DNA of 64,000 bases from assembly GCA_023614405.1 (NCBI GenBank), contig CM042688.1, forward strand, positions 74,386,253-74,450,252. The letters run 5' to 3'. Under the pieces are notes generated by a model, which made no database searches, was not told where the DNA came from, and saw only the letters and a list, made by a program, of their open reading frames with translations. Below are positions 1-10,491 of this stretch, piece by piece (positions within the stretch are counted from its first letter, which is position 1; each line of letters starts with the position of its first letter). This stretch comes from Avena insularis (lineage: Eukaryota; Streptophyta; Magnoliopsida; Poales; Poaceae). The position numbers and the translations under genes are program-made.

Positions 1-943
1 TCCGGTTGGACACTCTAATCCATGGTAGGGCTATAACAACACTCCTCAAAGTTCGCTTTCTCCATCTAGGTAACCCCACACTGTCACCTTGAGCTCTAGA
101 TGGTTCCAACAAACACCACAATTTCATAGAGACATCCAACTCCAAATATAACTCATAACAAGTATTTGTAATCTCTAGCCTAAGTGCCACCATGGTGTGC
201 ACGCTGTCACTTTCACACACATGGGGAGAGCAGATATCTATTAAAGCACTTGAGTAGCAAAGTAGATCTACTTGATTACAAAGCTCATGATCATAATATG
301 ATCATGCATAGAGAGAGAGATGAACACATAGCTACCGGTAGAGCCCTTAGCCTTGAGGAAGAACTACTCCCTCTTCATCATGGGAATCAACAACCGCGAT
401 GGAGATGGTGGAGGAGATCGATGGAGATGGCTCCGGGGCACTTCCCTGTCCCGACAGGGTGCCGGAACAGAGACTTCCTATCCCCCGAATCTCCAATTCG
501 ATGGCGGTGGCGCTGCGGAACTTTTCGTGGCTGGAGGCTGTTCGATTTAGGGTTTTTGCATCAGGGGCTTCTTATAGGCGAAGGGTCAAGGTCCGTGGCC
601 GGCCAGGGGCCCACACCATGCCCTGGCGTGGCCTAGGGCTGCCCGCACCAAGGGGTGGTGTGGCCGCCCTGTGGCCCCCCTTCGTCTCTCCTTCGGACTC
701 CATGTGTCTTCCGGTAAAATATTGACTTTGGCTTTTGTCCCGTCCAATTTCGAGAATATTGATTTTCTGACTTTCCTAGAACCAAAAACAGTAAAAAACA
801 GGCAACTGGCACTATGGCATCTTGTTAATAGGTTATTCCTAGAAAATTTGTAAAAGTACTCCAAAGTGTGGACAAAACATAAGAAAGTAAATATAAAACA
901 AGCATGGAACATCAAAAATTATAGATACGTTTCCAACGTATCA
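1..943 (-). mobile_element. Partial LTR of an Athila-like Gypsy retrotransposon
   Basis: The reverse complement of this stretch matches the 5' part of the LTR that begins at 53640, from the start TGATACGTTGGAAACGTATC through the promoter region to the downstream part ending at the window edge. The LTR start lies at 943 (complement of 'CGTATCA'), so the element runs leftwards out of the window. A TATA-like box (CCTATAAG on the minus strand) sits near 570-578. The sequence has no coding role; ORFs across it are chance frames. It interrupts the Gypsy internal region that starts at 944, so this insertion is younger than that element. Confidence is high for the homology and moderate for the family name. 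Confidence 0.85.
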
Positions 944-1120
944 GTCCCCTATAAGGAATTTCATCAACTCAACCAGCACGTTGGGGAGATTGACCACACT
1001 CTACAAGGAGTGAATGAAGATGTGAGTATCTTGACTTACAACTTCAGTCACTTCATGACCCACTTCCCCGACTTCTACCAGCAGTATCCGCGCCAGCCGC
1101 CGAACAACGGCAACAACTGA
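944..1120 (+). pseudogene. C-terminal tail of a retrotransposon ORF
   Basis: The frame is open from the insertion junction at 944 to a TGA at 1118-1120, giving about 58 residues. It reads FHQLNQHVGEIDHTLQGVNED, then HFMTHFPDFYQQYP and ends RQPPNNGNN. The amphipathic first half and the Pro/Asn/Gln-rich end fit the C-terminus of the extra ORF found after or instead of pol in Athila-like grass elements. I do not recognise a named domain. The N-terminal part was removed by the insertion at 1-943. The upstream ATG at 866 lies in the unrelated LTR and is not the true start. Confidence 0.45.
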
Positions 1121-2496
1121 GCCTGACAATAGCCTAAGCTTGGGGGAGGTTTGAAAACCTCCAAACCTTTCGTTCATATTTTTTATTTCTTATTTTGATT
1201 TATTTATTCAAAATTGCATGGTTACTTTCAGTTTGCATTCCTAAACCAAAAATACAAAAAAATTAGTTATAAATTTTATTGCGAGTTCATTTCTTTGTCT
1301 CTCTCGGAGATTGCTCAATTTCAGGTGACTTGGAAATATGGAAATACAGAGGGGGTAAGACTCAAATACGAGAACAAAGCAAGCAAGAGGAGGTATCACA
1401 TTCCTTTCTTCACCCTTTCTGCAACCTTAAATTGATCCTACAATTATTTACTCGCTTGCACTGGAGCCACTCCCCACTTAGCTTGTTATCCTATAAATTC
1501 CATTCCTTTGCTAGTGTCTCCATTTTACCTTTGAAACAATGAGCGATGAACTTGGTTAAAAATATTTCCTACATTTTTACAACAATAAAAAGCATCCAAA
1601 AGATGACTTGATTCCATGTTTAGCCCAAAGAATTTGATTTTATAACTACTCCATTCCATTTGAGCTTAATATAAATAGACTCGACAGTACCCTTGAATGA
1701 AATTGTTTGATAAAATGGATGCTTCGAAGTAGTAGAGATTATGCCACTGCTTTTTCTAATAATTACCATAAGATATTTCTCTATGCGTGTCATTACAACA
1801 CTGTCGTGGTCCATGGGTAACTATTAACTCCGCTGGCCAACGAACGATCTAAATGCGGGAAACCACTTGATTTCGGCTATTGAGTTATGTAAACGTCTAT
1901 AGCAGCAATGCTATGACGGGTAAATTTTTTAGTCTCCTCATGGTTTCACGTTCCAAGTGAAGTTGTAGTACTCCTCTGACCCATTATTTCTCAACAATTA
2001 TTTATTGGCATGGTCACAACTGCACAACACAATCCCAATTAACATGTTAAAAACAGTGCCATGATTTCTCTATGAAAGAGTTGAAGTTTTTGAAAGGCAA
2101 AGAAAGGAAAAAGGTGCCTTGAGAGTCTTGAAATTTTGACATGGGAATAGATGAGTTGTTTTGTTAAATTGAATGTTTTGGTGCCAACTTGAGTACTCTT
2201 AATTGATTAAAGAAACAAGAGCAAAACGTTTTCATCTCTCAACAAAGAGAGACACCAAACGAATTTGTCTCACTTTCCTAGCCAAACTTTTGACACTTTC
2301 TTGGGCATATGATTTATTTGCTAACATGATATACGTGGTTAGGATCTTGTGAATGCTTATATGATCATGTTTAAGATTGGAGGGATTGTGAAGAAAAGAA
2401 TTTGACACCAATTCAAACTTGTAAGTTCTTTTATTTCAGTCTCGAATCTCCGCTATTCTTCCTTATTTCCTTGTCACTCAAGTGCGAGCAAAATCT

Positions 2497-2509
2497 AAGC
2501 TTGGGGGAG
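2497..2509 (+). other. Polypurine tract of the family B Gypsy element
   Basis: AAGCTTGGGGGAG lies immediately before the LTR start at 2510. It is the position and composition expected of the plus-strand primer. Equivalent tracts precede the 3' LTRs of elements C, E and F. Confidence 0.75.
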
Positions 2510-3969
2510 TTAATAGCTATGAGATTCGACACATTTTCGATGGTGTTCTCCCGGATTTGATTGTTTTCTAGCTTTACCTAACAGTAATACTTTGGTAGCA
2601 AAGAAAACTTGGTTTTGAATGTGTGTTTCAGGTTCTGAATGTCAACAGAAGGTTTTAACTAGAGAAACACAATATTCAGGCGAAAACAAACAAGTCTCTC
2701 TTTGGAAGCAATCGAGGGAAGCATACAGAGGCTTTAACAAGCAACTATATGGCGGGAACATTTTTCCGACCGTAGAGTTCCTGTCGTATAGCTGCCGCCG
2801 CCTCCATCTTGTCAAAAGGGACAACTTCCGTGAAGAGGCCATACGCAAAAACACAACATAGCAGTCGCCATCCCATCCAGAAAGGAGAAAGAAGAGATCC
2901 GGAGAAGAAGGGGAAGACGTTCTTCATCTTGCTCCACGATCTTCGACCTCCTAGCCAACACACACCCCATAGCCATTACTTGTACTTGAGTGAGAGAGAG
3001 AGATCTTCACCTTGCAAGACTAGGGTTTGAGATTGTTTCTTCATATCTTGAATTATGCTGGATTACTTTTCTGTTCTTATTGTGGATCTCCATGGTAATA
3101 TCGAGAATAACTCCCTTTATTTAATTATATCGATGATGCTTTCTTATATCATGTGTGAGTAAGTTCCTTGGGCGTGGGAGATGTAAGGGATTGGTGAGAT
3201 GTGATGTGCCTCCATATATTTTCCATTAGTTTGTGATTGATTTTAATTACTATATTATGTGTGCTTGACTATCTGTGGGATGCCTAATGCTTGTTGTCCA
3301 ATTAAGGGCCCAAACAACATGATGCTTTAATTTGTTCTACATAGATATGATCTTGTTCGCTAGCAGACCGGCGACCCCCGAGTAACACGGAGATATCAAT
3401 GGAAAACTAGTAGACTCGAGGATAACGAGGAACCACCGTGCTTATTGCATTAGTCCGATCCAAGGAGCTTAATTGCTAAGCAACCTGAAGGGTCTTAATC
3501 GTCTAGTGTCTGACCATGGTTTTGGTAATAGACTAGTAGGATTATTGAAGTTGGGACAAAATCTACCAAGAGGAGTTCTGGCTAATTATGGGTTGCTCAT
3601 CTACACATATACTTATAAAATTACAATTGTTACACACATCATTCATCCACCTGGCACAATCACTATCACCATGAACTATATCTCCCCGTGCCTTCTTTGT
3701 CATCTACGGAAAACAACAAACAACCAAATTGTTCTTTAATTTTATGCTTTTTATTTCTGAAGTTTACATTTTAGTTTTATTTAAATACACTCAGTTTAAT
3801 CCAAATTCCATTCTCATTTCAACACTTGCAGTCAATTCACTCAAAGACCCGTGACAACTTTGGATGTGATAGAGACTTCACTCATAAACACTTACCTTTG
3901 GGCTCCCTGTGGGATCGATATCTATACTTCGAAACTAGCTACAAACGATATGTGCACTTGCGGACATCA
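2510..3969 (+). mobile_element. LTR of family B (3' LTR)
   Basis: This LTR matches 18590-20057 along its whole length, from TTAATAGCTATGAGATTCG (the other copy has TGATAGCTGTGAGATTCG) to the end at ACATCA (3969). It contains a GA-rich stretch near 2995 and a palindromic 'CAACTATATGGCGGG..GTCGTATAG' module at 2733-2803. The last ~65 bases, with GGCTCCCTGTGGGATCGATA, are shared with LTR family C. It follows the polypurine tract of the element at 944-2509. Length is 1460 bases. ORFs inside it, such as the 88-codon one at 3473, look accidental. Confidence 0.85.
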
Positions 3970-3982
3970 TGAACCAAAATGA

Positions 3983-5771
3983 AACCAATCGCCGCCTGTG
4001 GTGGGGAACCGGACAATCGTCGGTGTGATGCGCTACATCGCCATGGGAGATCATCCTCGCCTGAGGTATTGATGACTACAAGTGCACAAATCATTTGTAG
4101 CTAGTTTCGAAATAAAGATATCGATCCCACAGGGAGCAGGAGTCTGAAGTCTAATAACTCTTGAATTAAATACTACAATAGAAATGCTAAATAAAGTTCT
4201 AAGTAACAAGATAAAATGCGAGTATTATGTAAAAAGGTTTTTTTGGTTTTTTGGTATAAGATAACAATAAGTAAAGTAAAACAACTGAATACAGAAAGTA
4301 AGCATCGCGTATGTAAAAGAGATTTGAAACTGCAACAGGAAAAACCTTCTTAGGGAGTAGCGGATACACCACTAGCATTAGAAAGAGGTAACGTAAAGAT
4401 TATTATCATGAACATTATCAACTATGTATGTGTGGGAGGAACTCTGTATTTGGACAAATAGGAAGCAACCACTGCTCACATCATCCTCACAACCACAGCA
4501 GTCAACAATCGATATCAATCGAATTACTACGCTATTAAGGGACTTAATCCCGTAGGATGTATCCCATGGCATGGATAGTGTTCCATGAGTTTCCTCGGTT
4601 CCCAAGTTGATACTTAAGGAGTGCCAATAGCTTTATAGTCACTGTAAGTGCTAACACACCTCCGTCTACCAAAAAGTAGTTCCCTCCATCAAGTCCCCAT
4701 GAGAGGAAAATATTTAGAGGTCGAGTTCTCCCAACATCAAGATGGAGACAATCTAACACGTATGGTCACAACGATGAATATCATAATAAACTTTATCTTA
4801 TTTCAATCTCATACTAGGGTTTCTCCATCTCCCCAAGAACTAATGATCTACTCAGACATGGAGGCAATCAACATCATGGCAATAACAATGGAATCTATCA
4901 TAGATGAATAGTACTTGTATTAATCCACAATGAGTACGGAAATTATAAGAAGATCTAGACAAGATGTAGATGGGATGGATGGAGATGGTGGTGATGCAGC
5001 GGTTGATGATGAAGATCGATGCCTTAGCCTCCCGGATCTGCATAGGGCGAAGATGGATCCCCGGTGGATGAGTTCCCCCTCCAGATGTCTTCCGAAGGTG
5101 AGGTTTTGGTGATTTCTGGTTGTTCTGTATGTCGTCTCCTCAATCCAGTTGCACGGGTGAAACTATCTCAGGAGGCGGTGGCAGCGCCAACTATACGGCG
5201 GGAACTATACGGTCGGAATTTTATCCCCGACGTATAGTTGGTCGTTAAACCGTCTAGATGCCTCGATCATGTCGGGTTTTCTTCTGGTGTTATTGATATT
5301 TCCGAAATAAGCGATTTACGTTGTTTTTGACTCCTTTTCTCCCGAATACAGCTGCTCCAAGAATTGTGTCCATTGTATCCATCATCTGTCCTGATCCTGG
5401 TGAAAATAGACATAAAATGTGCGCGCGAACGTCGTAAAATACCAAGATCCTACATCTACAGTGCAAAATAATAATATAAAACATGATGCAAATATGCAAT
5501 CATCAGGTACCCGCACTTTCACCAGCCGCAGAGCCACAAGAATAGTGGCGGCGCTGAAGGTCGAGGGCGTAATAGCATCATCATCCGGGAGCCCCCTCCC
5601 CCGCGCGTTGTGAATTCGAGGCCGAAGTGGCAGGTGTCGCCTCCCCCGTTCCCCCGTGCACAAGCCGGGGAAGAGATGAGGATCCAGCCGCGTGCTACGA
5701 GCGACGATGATGACGATTCCAAAGATGACCCTGAAGCTGTGTACTATAGGGTTAGACATGATTATGACTAA
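3983..5771 (+). pseudogene. ORF fragment of unknown function, split by a solo LTR
   Basis: When the solo LTR at 4070-5505 and one copy of its 5-base target duplication are ignored, one frame is open from 3983 (after a TGA at 3980-3982) through 4064 and then from 5506 to a TAA at 5769-5771, about 115 codons. It contains GVMRYIAMGDHPRLRYPHFH near the start, a Pro-rich middle with REPPPPRVV, and an acidic end (SDDDDDSKDD, then VYYRVRHDYD). AATAAA-like signals follow near 5789 and 5863, so this could be the 3' end of a gene or of a transposon ORF. The upstream part lies beyond the family B LTR and is not in the window. No family was recognised. The GC-rich composition makes a chance open frame possible. 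Confidence 0.35.
4070..5505 (-). mobile_element. Solo LTR of family C
   Basis: This is a complete LTR starting TGATGACTACAAGTGCAC and ending GCAATCATCA on the plus strand, homologous to the two LTRs of element C (17795-20690 and 26444-27868). The element reads on the minus strand, because element C's genes do. It is flanked by GGTAT (4065-4069) and GGTAC (5506-5510), a 5-base TSD with one mismatch. No internal sequence is attached, so it is a solo LTR, expected from recombination between the two LTRs of a former full element. It carries the palindromic CTATACGG module at 5186-5256. Confidence 0.85.
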
Positions 5772-5990
5772 TTTTTACATTTTAATATTAATAAATGTCT
5801 TTGCTGTTGGGCCATCTCCCACCAGCGCCGCCCTCCTCTCCCCGCCTTTTACGTTTTAATATCAATAAATGTCTTTGGTGTTGGCCACAACAAGTTGAAT
5901 ACTACCTATTGAGATCGAGATAGTTCATATCCATATATATATATAAGCATATCACTAAAAATAAAGGTTTAATATTATACATCACCAACA
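5772..5990. other. Non-coding stretch with a degenerate direct repeat
   Basis: No gene is seen. A segment around 5774-5812 (TTTTAATATTAATAAATGTC, then TTTGCTGTTGGGCC) recurs around 5847-5888 with few changes. Both copies hold an AATAAA, so the stretch could be a duplicated 3' UTR of the ORF that ends at 5771. A short (TA)n run follows at 5936-5945. The left limit of the CACTA element lies somewhere near its right end. Confidence 0.4.
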
Positions 5991-6001
5991 TCCACACATC
6001 T

Positions 6002-6613
6002 CTAGTGTTGGGGTTTTCTTCTAATTCGTAACCATGGAGCATCTTCCTTACTTAACGGGATGCTTGGGTCATCCTTCACTACGAAGGGCGGAATTTTATG
6101 AAACTTATCATAATCTTCTGACATGTCTGTCTTATCCTCCACCCCCACGATGTTTCTTTTCTCCGAAAGAACTATGTGGCGCTTTGGCTCATCGTATGTT
6201 GTATTCTTTTGCTTATCTTTCCTTTTTCTTGGTTTGGTAGACATTTCCTTCACATAAAAAACCCGAGGCACATCATTGGCTAGGACAAATGGTTCATCTC
6301 TATACGCAAGATTGTTGAGATCCACTGTTGTCATTCCGTATTTCTTGTCTACCTCAACCCCGCCACCTGTTAGCTTGACCCATTTGCATTAAAACAAAGG
6401 GACATTAAAATAAGGTCCATAGTCAAGTTCCCATATCTCCTCTATGTAACCATAATATGTGTCCTTCTTCCCATTCTTGTCTGTTACATCAAATCGGACA
6501 CAACTTTTTTGGTTGGTGCTCTTTTTATCTTGGGTGATCGTGTAAAATGTATTCCCATTTATCTCATACCCTTGGAAAGTTAATATAGTCGAAGATGGTG
6601 ACCTGGCCAACAA
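6002..6613 (-). pseudogene. CACTA transposase C-terminal part (DUF4216-like)
   Basis: Two minus-strand frames continue the TNP2 gene. The first (6613-6389) has GYEINGNTFYTITQDKKS and ends DYGPYFNVPLF, the pattern of the DUF4216 domain found C-terminal in CACTA transposases. The second (6334-6002) has NNLAYRDEPFVLANDVPRVF followed by a basic stretch (KPRKRKDKQK), which is typical of the end of that domain. The two frames are separated by a stop near 6386 and a frame change. It lies downstream of the DUF4218 part at 6679-7316, in the usual order. Confidence 0.7.
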
Positions 6614-6678
6614 GTACAGCTAATCTCCAATAGTGATGTCATTCATGAGATGTGTCTACAACCAACCACCAAAAGTCT

Positions 6679-7316
6679 TCATGTGTTCATTGCTAATCCA
6701 GCAGTCAGGCTTCCCCGGGTTGTTGGAGCTACAATATTCTTATGTTCCATGATATACGGAGCTACCAAGGTGGAACTTTGCAGAACTGTGTAGTGTGCTT
6801 TAGTGAGAGAATCTCCGTCCATACATATCCTTGCTTTCTTTCCTAATATGCCTTTTCCACTCAGTCTACCCTCATGTCGTGATTCAGGAACACCGATGGG
6901 CTTAAGGCCAGGACTAAAATCAACACAAAACTTAATGACCTCCTCTATTCCATATCCCTTGGAGATGCTTCCTTCTGGCCTAGCATGGTTATGAACATAT
7001 TTCTTTAAGACTCCCATGAACCTCTCAAAGGGGAACATATTTTGTAGAAATACAGGACCGAGAATGTTAATCTCTTCTACTAGGTGAACTAGGAGGTGCG
7101 TCATAATATTGAAGAAGGATGGTGGGAACACCATCTCGAACCTGACAAGACATTGGACCACATCTTTCTGTAACCTTGGTAGACTAGCTAGATTGATTAC
7201 CTTCTAATAAATTGCATTGAGAAACGCACATAGCTTCAAAATGGGTACTCGAACATTTTCCGGCAGAAGCCCCCTCAATGCAACCGGAAGCAACTGGGTC
7301 ATAAGCACGTGGCAGT
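6679..7316 (-). pseudogene. CACTA TNP2 transposase, DUF4218 part
   Basis: On the minus strand this starts at the LTR-element junction with CHVLMTQLLPVALRG, continues through LRLC/FLNAI-like residues with a stop near 7204, then runs open from 7161 with EMVFPPSFFNIMTHLLVHLV and FPFERFMGVLKKYVHN. These are hallmark DUF4218 motifs of TNP2 transposases. The last part (KGILGKKARICMDGD) is the linker towards the DUF4216-like region. The upstream half of the gene lies at 10492-12493, beyond the inserted LTR element, and the reading frame meets across the insertion at LKSHDC. Confidence 0.8.
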
Positions 7317-8520
7317 TGTAACACCCTCAAAAATCGGCCCTATACAAGTTTTAGCCCTTTCCGCCGAACCCGCATAGAAACGATTCAAGGACGCCCACCA
7401 GGCACTTTCGTGCGGGTGGAAAACGAAGTAATACCATTACACAATAGTCCTCGATGGAACCCACAGAACAGATATATACAACAATGACTCCATGAGTCAA
7501 GAATACAGATATACTATACAAAGATCCAAATCACCTTGAAAGCGATAGAGCGTCCGACTACGGACAAGATGCAAATGGGGCTAAGAGCCCTGAAGAATAA
7601 CCAATGGCGTCCATAACCCTGCCCAGGCCAAGCCGGAAGGGTAACCCTGCTAACGACGTCGAGTCAGTCGGAGGCGAGGGCGGCCGGGGAGAAGGACCGC
7701 GGGGGCGGACTGGGGGGTGGGGGGACGCATCGGGGAGGGGCGAGGTGGTTGGTGGGGACGGGGCCACAACTCGGGATTACGGGCATGGGTCCGGGGTGGA
7801 CTGCATGTGGCAGAGGGAGCGTGGGCGGTACGGGACAAGGTGGTGGGCGCGTGTGGTGGGGCGGGGTGTCGGCAGGTGGCAGGGTAGGTGGGTTGGACTG
7901 GTGGGGTAGGGTGGGAAAACGAGGGAGGAGGCGGGGTGGTGTCCACGCGGGGCCACACGGGGTGGGGATCGATGCAGGGGTGGGGATCCGGTCAAGTGGC
8001 GACTAGGGGTTGTCAAGGCGTGCTGATGAAGTCTGTGGTGGCAAGGAGAAAAAGAGGTAGGGCCAGGTGGTTGAGGTGGCGGCCTGGGATAGGCTGGGGT
8101 GATGTGGAGAGAATCGGTGCGAGTGCTTTGTGGGATAGGGTTAGGTGGGGCGTTGGGGTTTGGGGATGGGTAGGATTAGATTTTTAGGGTTAGCTTTTTG
8201 GAGGTGGCATTTGGGCCTTGAACTGTGGTGCCTCTAAAAAATAAACAAATAATTTTCTTTATTAAAAACAAGGCTTTTGCAATCCGTTTGTAGACAAAAC
8301 GAAATATTCCGGACAAGCCCGGGTTTTATAGTTTGAATAAAAGACGGGGCGTTTAGAAAACAAAACCAGGCTTTTCGAAAATAGTTTTAGGCAGAACCAT
8401 GCATGATATCATGACGATGCTCAAATGCAATGTGGCATGATGACATGAGCATGCGGTCATGATGATGCAATGCACAAAAACACAGCGATTTTCTAGTAGT
8501 GGTTTTAGCGGGATGCCACA
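7317..8520 (-). repeat. 3' LTR of the 7317-10491 element
   Basis: This LTR of 1204 bases has TG..CA ends and matches 9312-10491. The middle (about 7660-8190) is extremely G-rich on the plus strand, with runs such as GGGGGGTGGGGGG near 7710-7722. ORFs seen on both strands here are products of base composition, not genes. It differs from its partner mostly by indels around 7750-7850. Confidence 0.88.
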
Positions 8521-9311
8521 ATTCGACACCACTAACAAGGGATCTCGCCCTCGAGATACGCCTCGTGGTACCGGGAAGAAGGTCGGTGATCTGAATCTTC
8601 TCGCTTCATGTAGGTTCTCGCGACACCACTAACAAGAGGTCGTTGTCCTTGATTGCCGAGAGAACACTCCGGAAACAAAGGACGAAGGTAAAGGTATCCA
8701 CAATAAAGCCACCTCCAACTTCGATATGAGAGAAACGATGCATTCCAATCCACTTCAATGTACGAGAGCAAATAGATTGAGTAGTCGGCATGGGGGCCAA
8801 TCCATCACGCACACAAACTATTACTCCGCACAATCAGTAGAAAAGCATGCAACCATTCTCGGAATCAGACTGAAGATCTCAACAATCGAGGTTCGGAATA
8901 AAGGAGTGATGCAGACTCTGCATCGGATCTGGCGTAGACGAGGTCGTCAGGTCGGAAAACACCAGAAGGCACAAACAAGGGACAAAGAATGGCACCACAG
9001 ACAAAGGATTACTCATGTAGCATGAAGTCCGGAGATAGAAACACCGTTGCCAAAGGAGGAAGCGAAGCCTTGAAGGTGCGACAGAAACCCAACCACGAGA
9101 AATCCTGGACTTGAAGAAGGTAAGAGAGCAGATTCAAAACACGTAGAGGTAAGAGGAGAATAGCAGAGGGGTAAGGAGTAAAAGTAGACCTAATCAGATC
9201 AATCCAACCAATTTTGCAAAATAGTTTTAACACTCTACTTCGGCCGTTAGCTAGGTTATCCTACAGGCTGGACCAGTGGGGTATCGTAACTGCTGAGTTC
9301 TGATACCACTC
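8521..9311 (-). other. Internal region of the non-autonomous LTR element
   Basis: This is 791 bases with no recognisable gag, protease, integrase or RT. On the minus strand the end next to the 3' LTR contains GAGGGCGAGATCCC, possibly the remnant of a polypurine tract and of the 3' end of a chromovirus-like pol gene. Minus-strand ORFs of 74-79 codons occur but resemble nothing known to me. Confidence 0.5.
9299..9308 (-). other. Primer binding site, initiator tRNA-Met type
   Basis: The minus strand reads TGGTATCAGA two to three bases inside the LTR at 9312, matching the 3' end of initiator tRNA-Met as used by many plant LTR elements. It sets the orientation of the element. Confidence 0.7.
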
Positions 9312-10491
9312 TGTAACACCCTCAAATCGGCCCTATACAAGTTTTAGCCCTTTCCGCCAAACCCGCATAGAAACGATTCAAGGACGCCCACCAGGCACTT
9401 TCGTGCGGGTGGAAAACAAAGTAATACCATTACACAACAGTCCTCGATGGAACCCATAGAACAGATATATACAACAATGACTCCATGAGTCAAGAATATA
9501 GATATACTATACAAAGATCCAAATCACCTTGAAAGCGATAGAGCGTCCGACTACGGACAAGATGCAAATGGGGCTAAGAGCCCTAAAGAATAACCAATGG
9601 CGTCCATAACCCTGCCCAGGCCAAGCCGGAAGGGTAACCCTGCTAACGACGTCGAGTCGGTCGGAGGCGAGGGTGGCCGGGGAGAAGGACCGCGGCGGCG
9701 GACTAGGGGGTGGGGGGACGCGTCGAGGAAGGGCGAGGTGGTTGGTGGGGAACGGGCCTGACAGCTGGGTTACTGGGTCCGTGGACTGTAGCGCAGAGGT
9801 GGGCCCGTGTGGTGGGGCAGGGTGTCGGCAGGTGGCGGGGTAGGTGGGTTGGACTGGTGGGGTAGGGTGGGAAAACAAGGGAGGAGGCGGGGTGGTGTCC
9901 ACGCGGGGCCACACGGGGTGGGGATCGATGCAGGGGGTGGGGATCCGGCCAGGTGGCGACCAGGGGGTTGTCCGCTTGCATGCAGCGTGGGGGCACGCGC
10001 GGCTGGGCGGGAAAAAGAGGTGGGGCCAGGTGGTTGAGGTGGCGGCCTGGGATAGGCTAGGGTGATGTGGAGGAGGAGGACTGGCGCGGGGTGCGCCTGT
10101 GTGGGATAGGGTTAGGTGGAGCGTTGGGGTTTGGGGATGGGTAGGATTAGATTTTTAGGGTTAGCTTTTTGGAGGTGGCCGTCTGGGCCTTCGGGCCTGG
10201 CGGGCTGCCTCCCAAAAAAATAATTTTATTTATTAAAAACAAGGCTTTTGCAATCTGTTTGTAGACAAAATGAAATATTCCGGACAAGCCCGGGTTTTAT
10301 AGTTTGAATAAAAGACGGGGCGTTTAGAAAACAAAACCAGGTTTTTTGAAAATAGTTTTAGGCAGAACCATGCATGATATCATGACGATGCTCAAATGTA
10401 ATGTGGCATGATGACATGAACATGCGGTCATGATGATGCAACGCACAAAAACACAGTGATTTTCTAGTAGTGGTTTTAGCGGGATGCCACA
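9312..10491 (-). repeat. 5' LTR of the 7317-10491 element
   Basis: This LTR of 1180 bases matches 7317-8520 and has the same G-rich centre (plus strand, about 9670-10140). The right end abuts the TSD GCAGT and the CACTA transposase codons for SHDC. Confidence 0.88.

Larger units (their letters stand above)
944..2509 (+). mobile_element. 3' internal region of a Gypsy element with family B LTR
   Basis: This stretch has the layout of the 3' end of an Athila-like element: the tail of an ORF to 1120, then about 1.4 kb of AT-rich non-coding DNA with an 'AAGCTTGGGGGAGG' tract near 1136, and a polypurine tract directly before an LTR at 2510. The upstream part is cut off at 943 by the insertion of another LTR element. 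No reverse transcriptase or integrase motif is visible here. The LTR at 2510-3969 is its 3' LTR. Confidence 0.7.
7317..10491 (-). mobile_element. Non-autonomous LTR retrotransposon inside the CACTA transposase
   Basis: Two direct LTRs (7317-8520 and 9312-10491) flank only 791 bases of internal DNA. The whole is bordered by a perfect TSD, GCAGT at 7312-7316 and 10492-10496. The LTRs start TGTAACACCCTC and end GGGATGCCACA. A primer-binding-site match, TGGTATCAGA on the minus strand at 9299-9308, shows that it reads leftwards with the 5' LTR at 9312-10491. There is no gag or pol. It is a LARD-like deletion derivative that would have needed proteins from another element. The LTRs differ by several indels, so it is not recent. 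Confidence 0.88.

Noticed and set aside
5953..5967. CACTAAAAATAAAGG as the left terminus of the CACTA element
   Set aside because: The flanking trinucleotide (TAT) does not match that at 13898 (GTA), and there are no subterminal repeats next to it.
7604..8187. Overlapping ORFs of 80-102 codons on both strands
   Set aside because: They arise from the extreme G/C skew of the LTR. They are Gly/Trp/Arg or Pro/His-rich, and the homologous LTR at 9312-10491 breaks them with indels.
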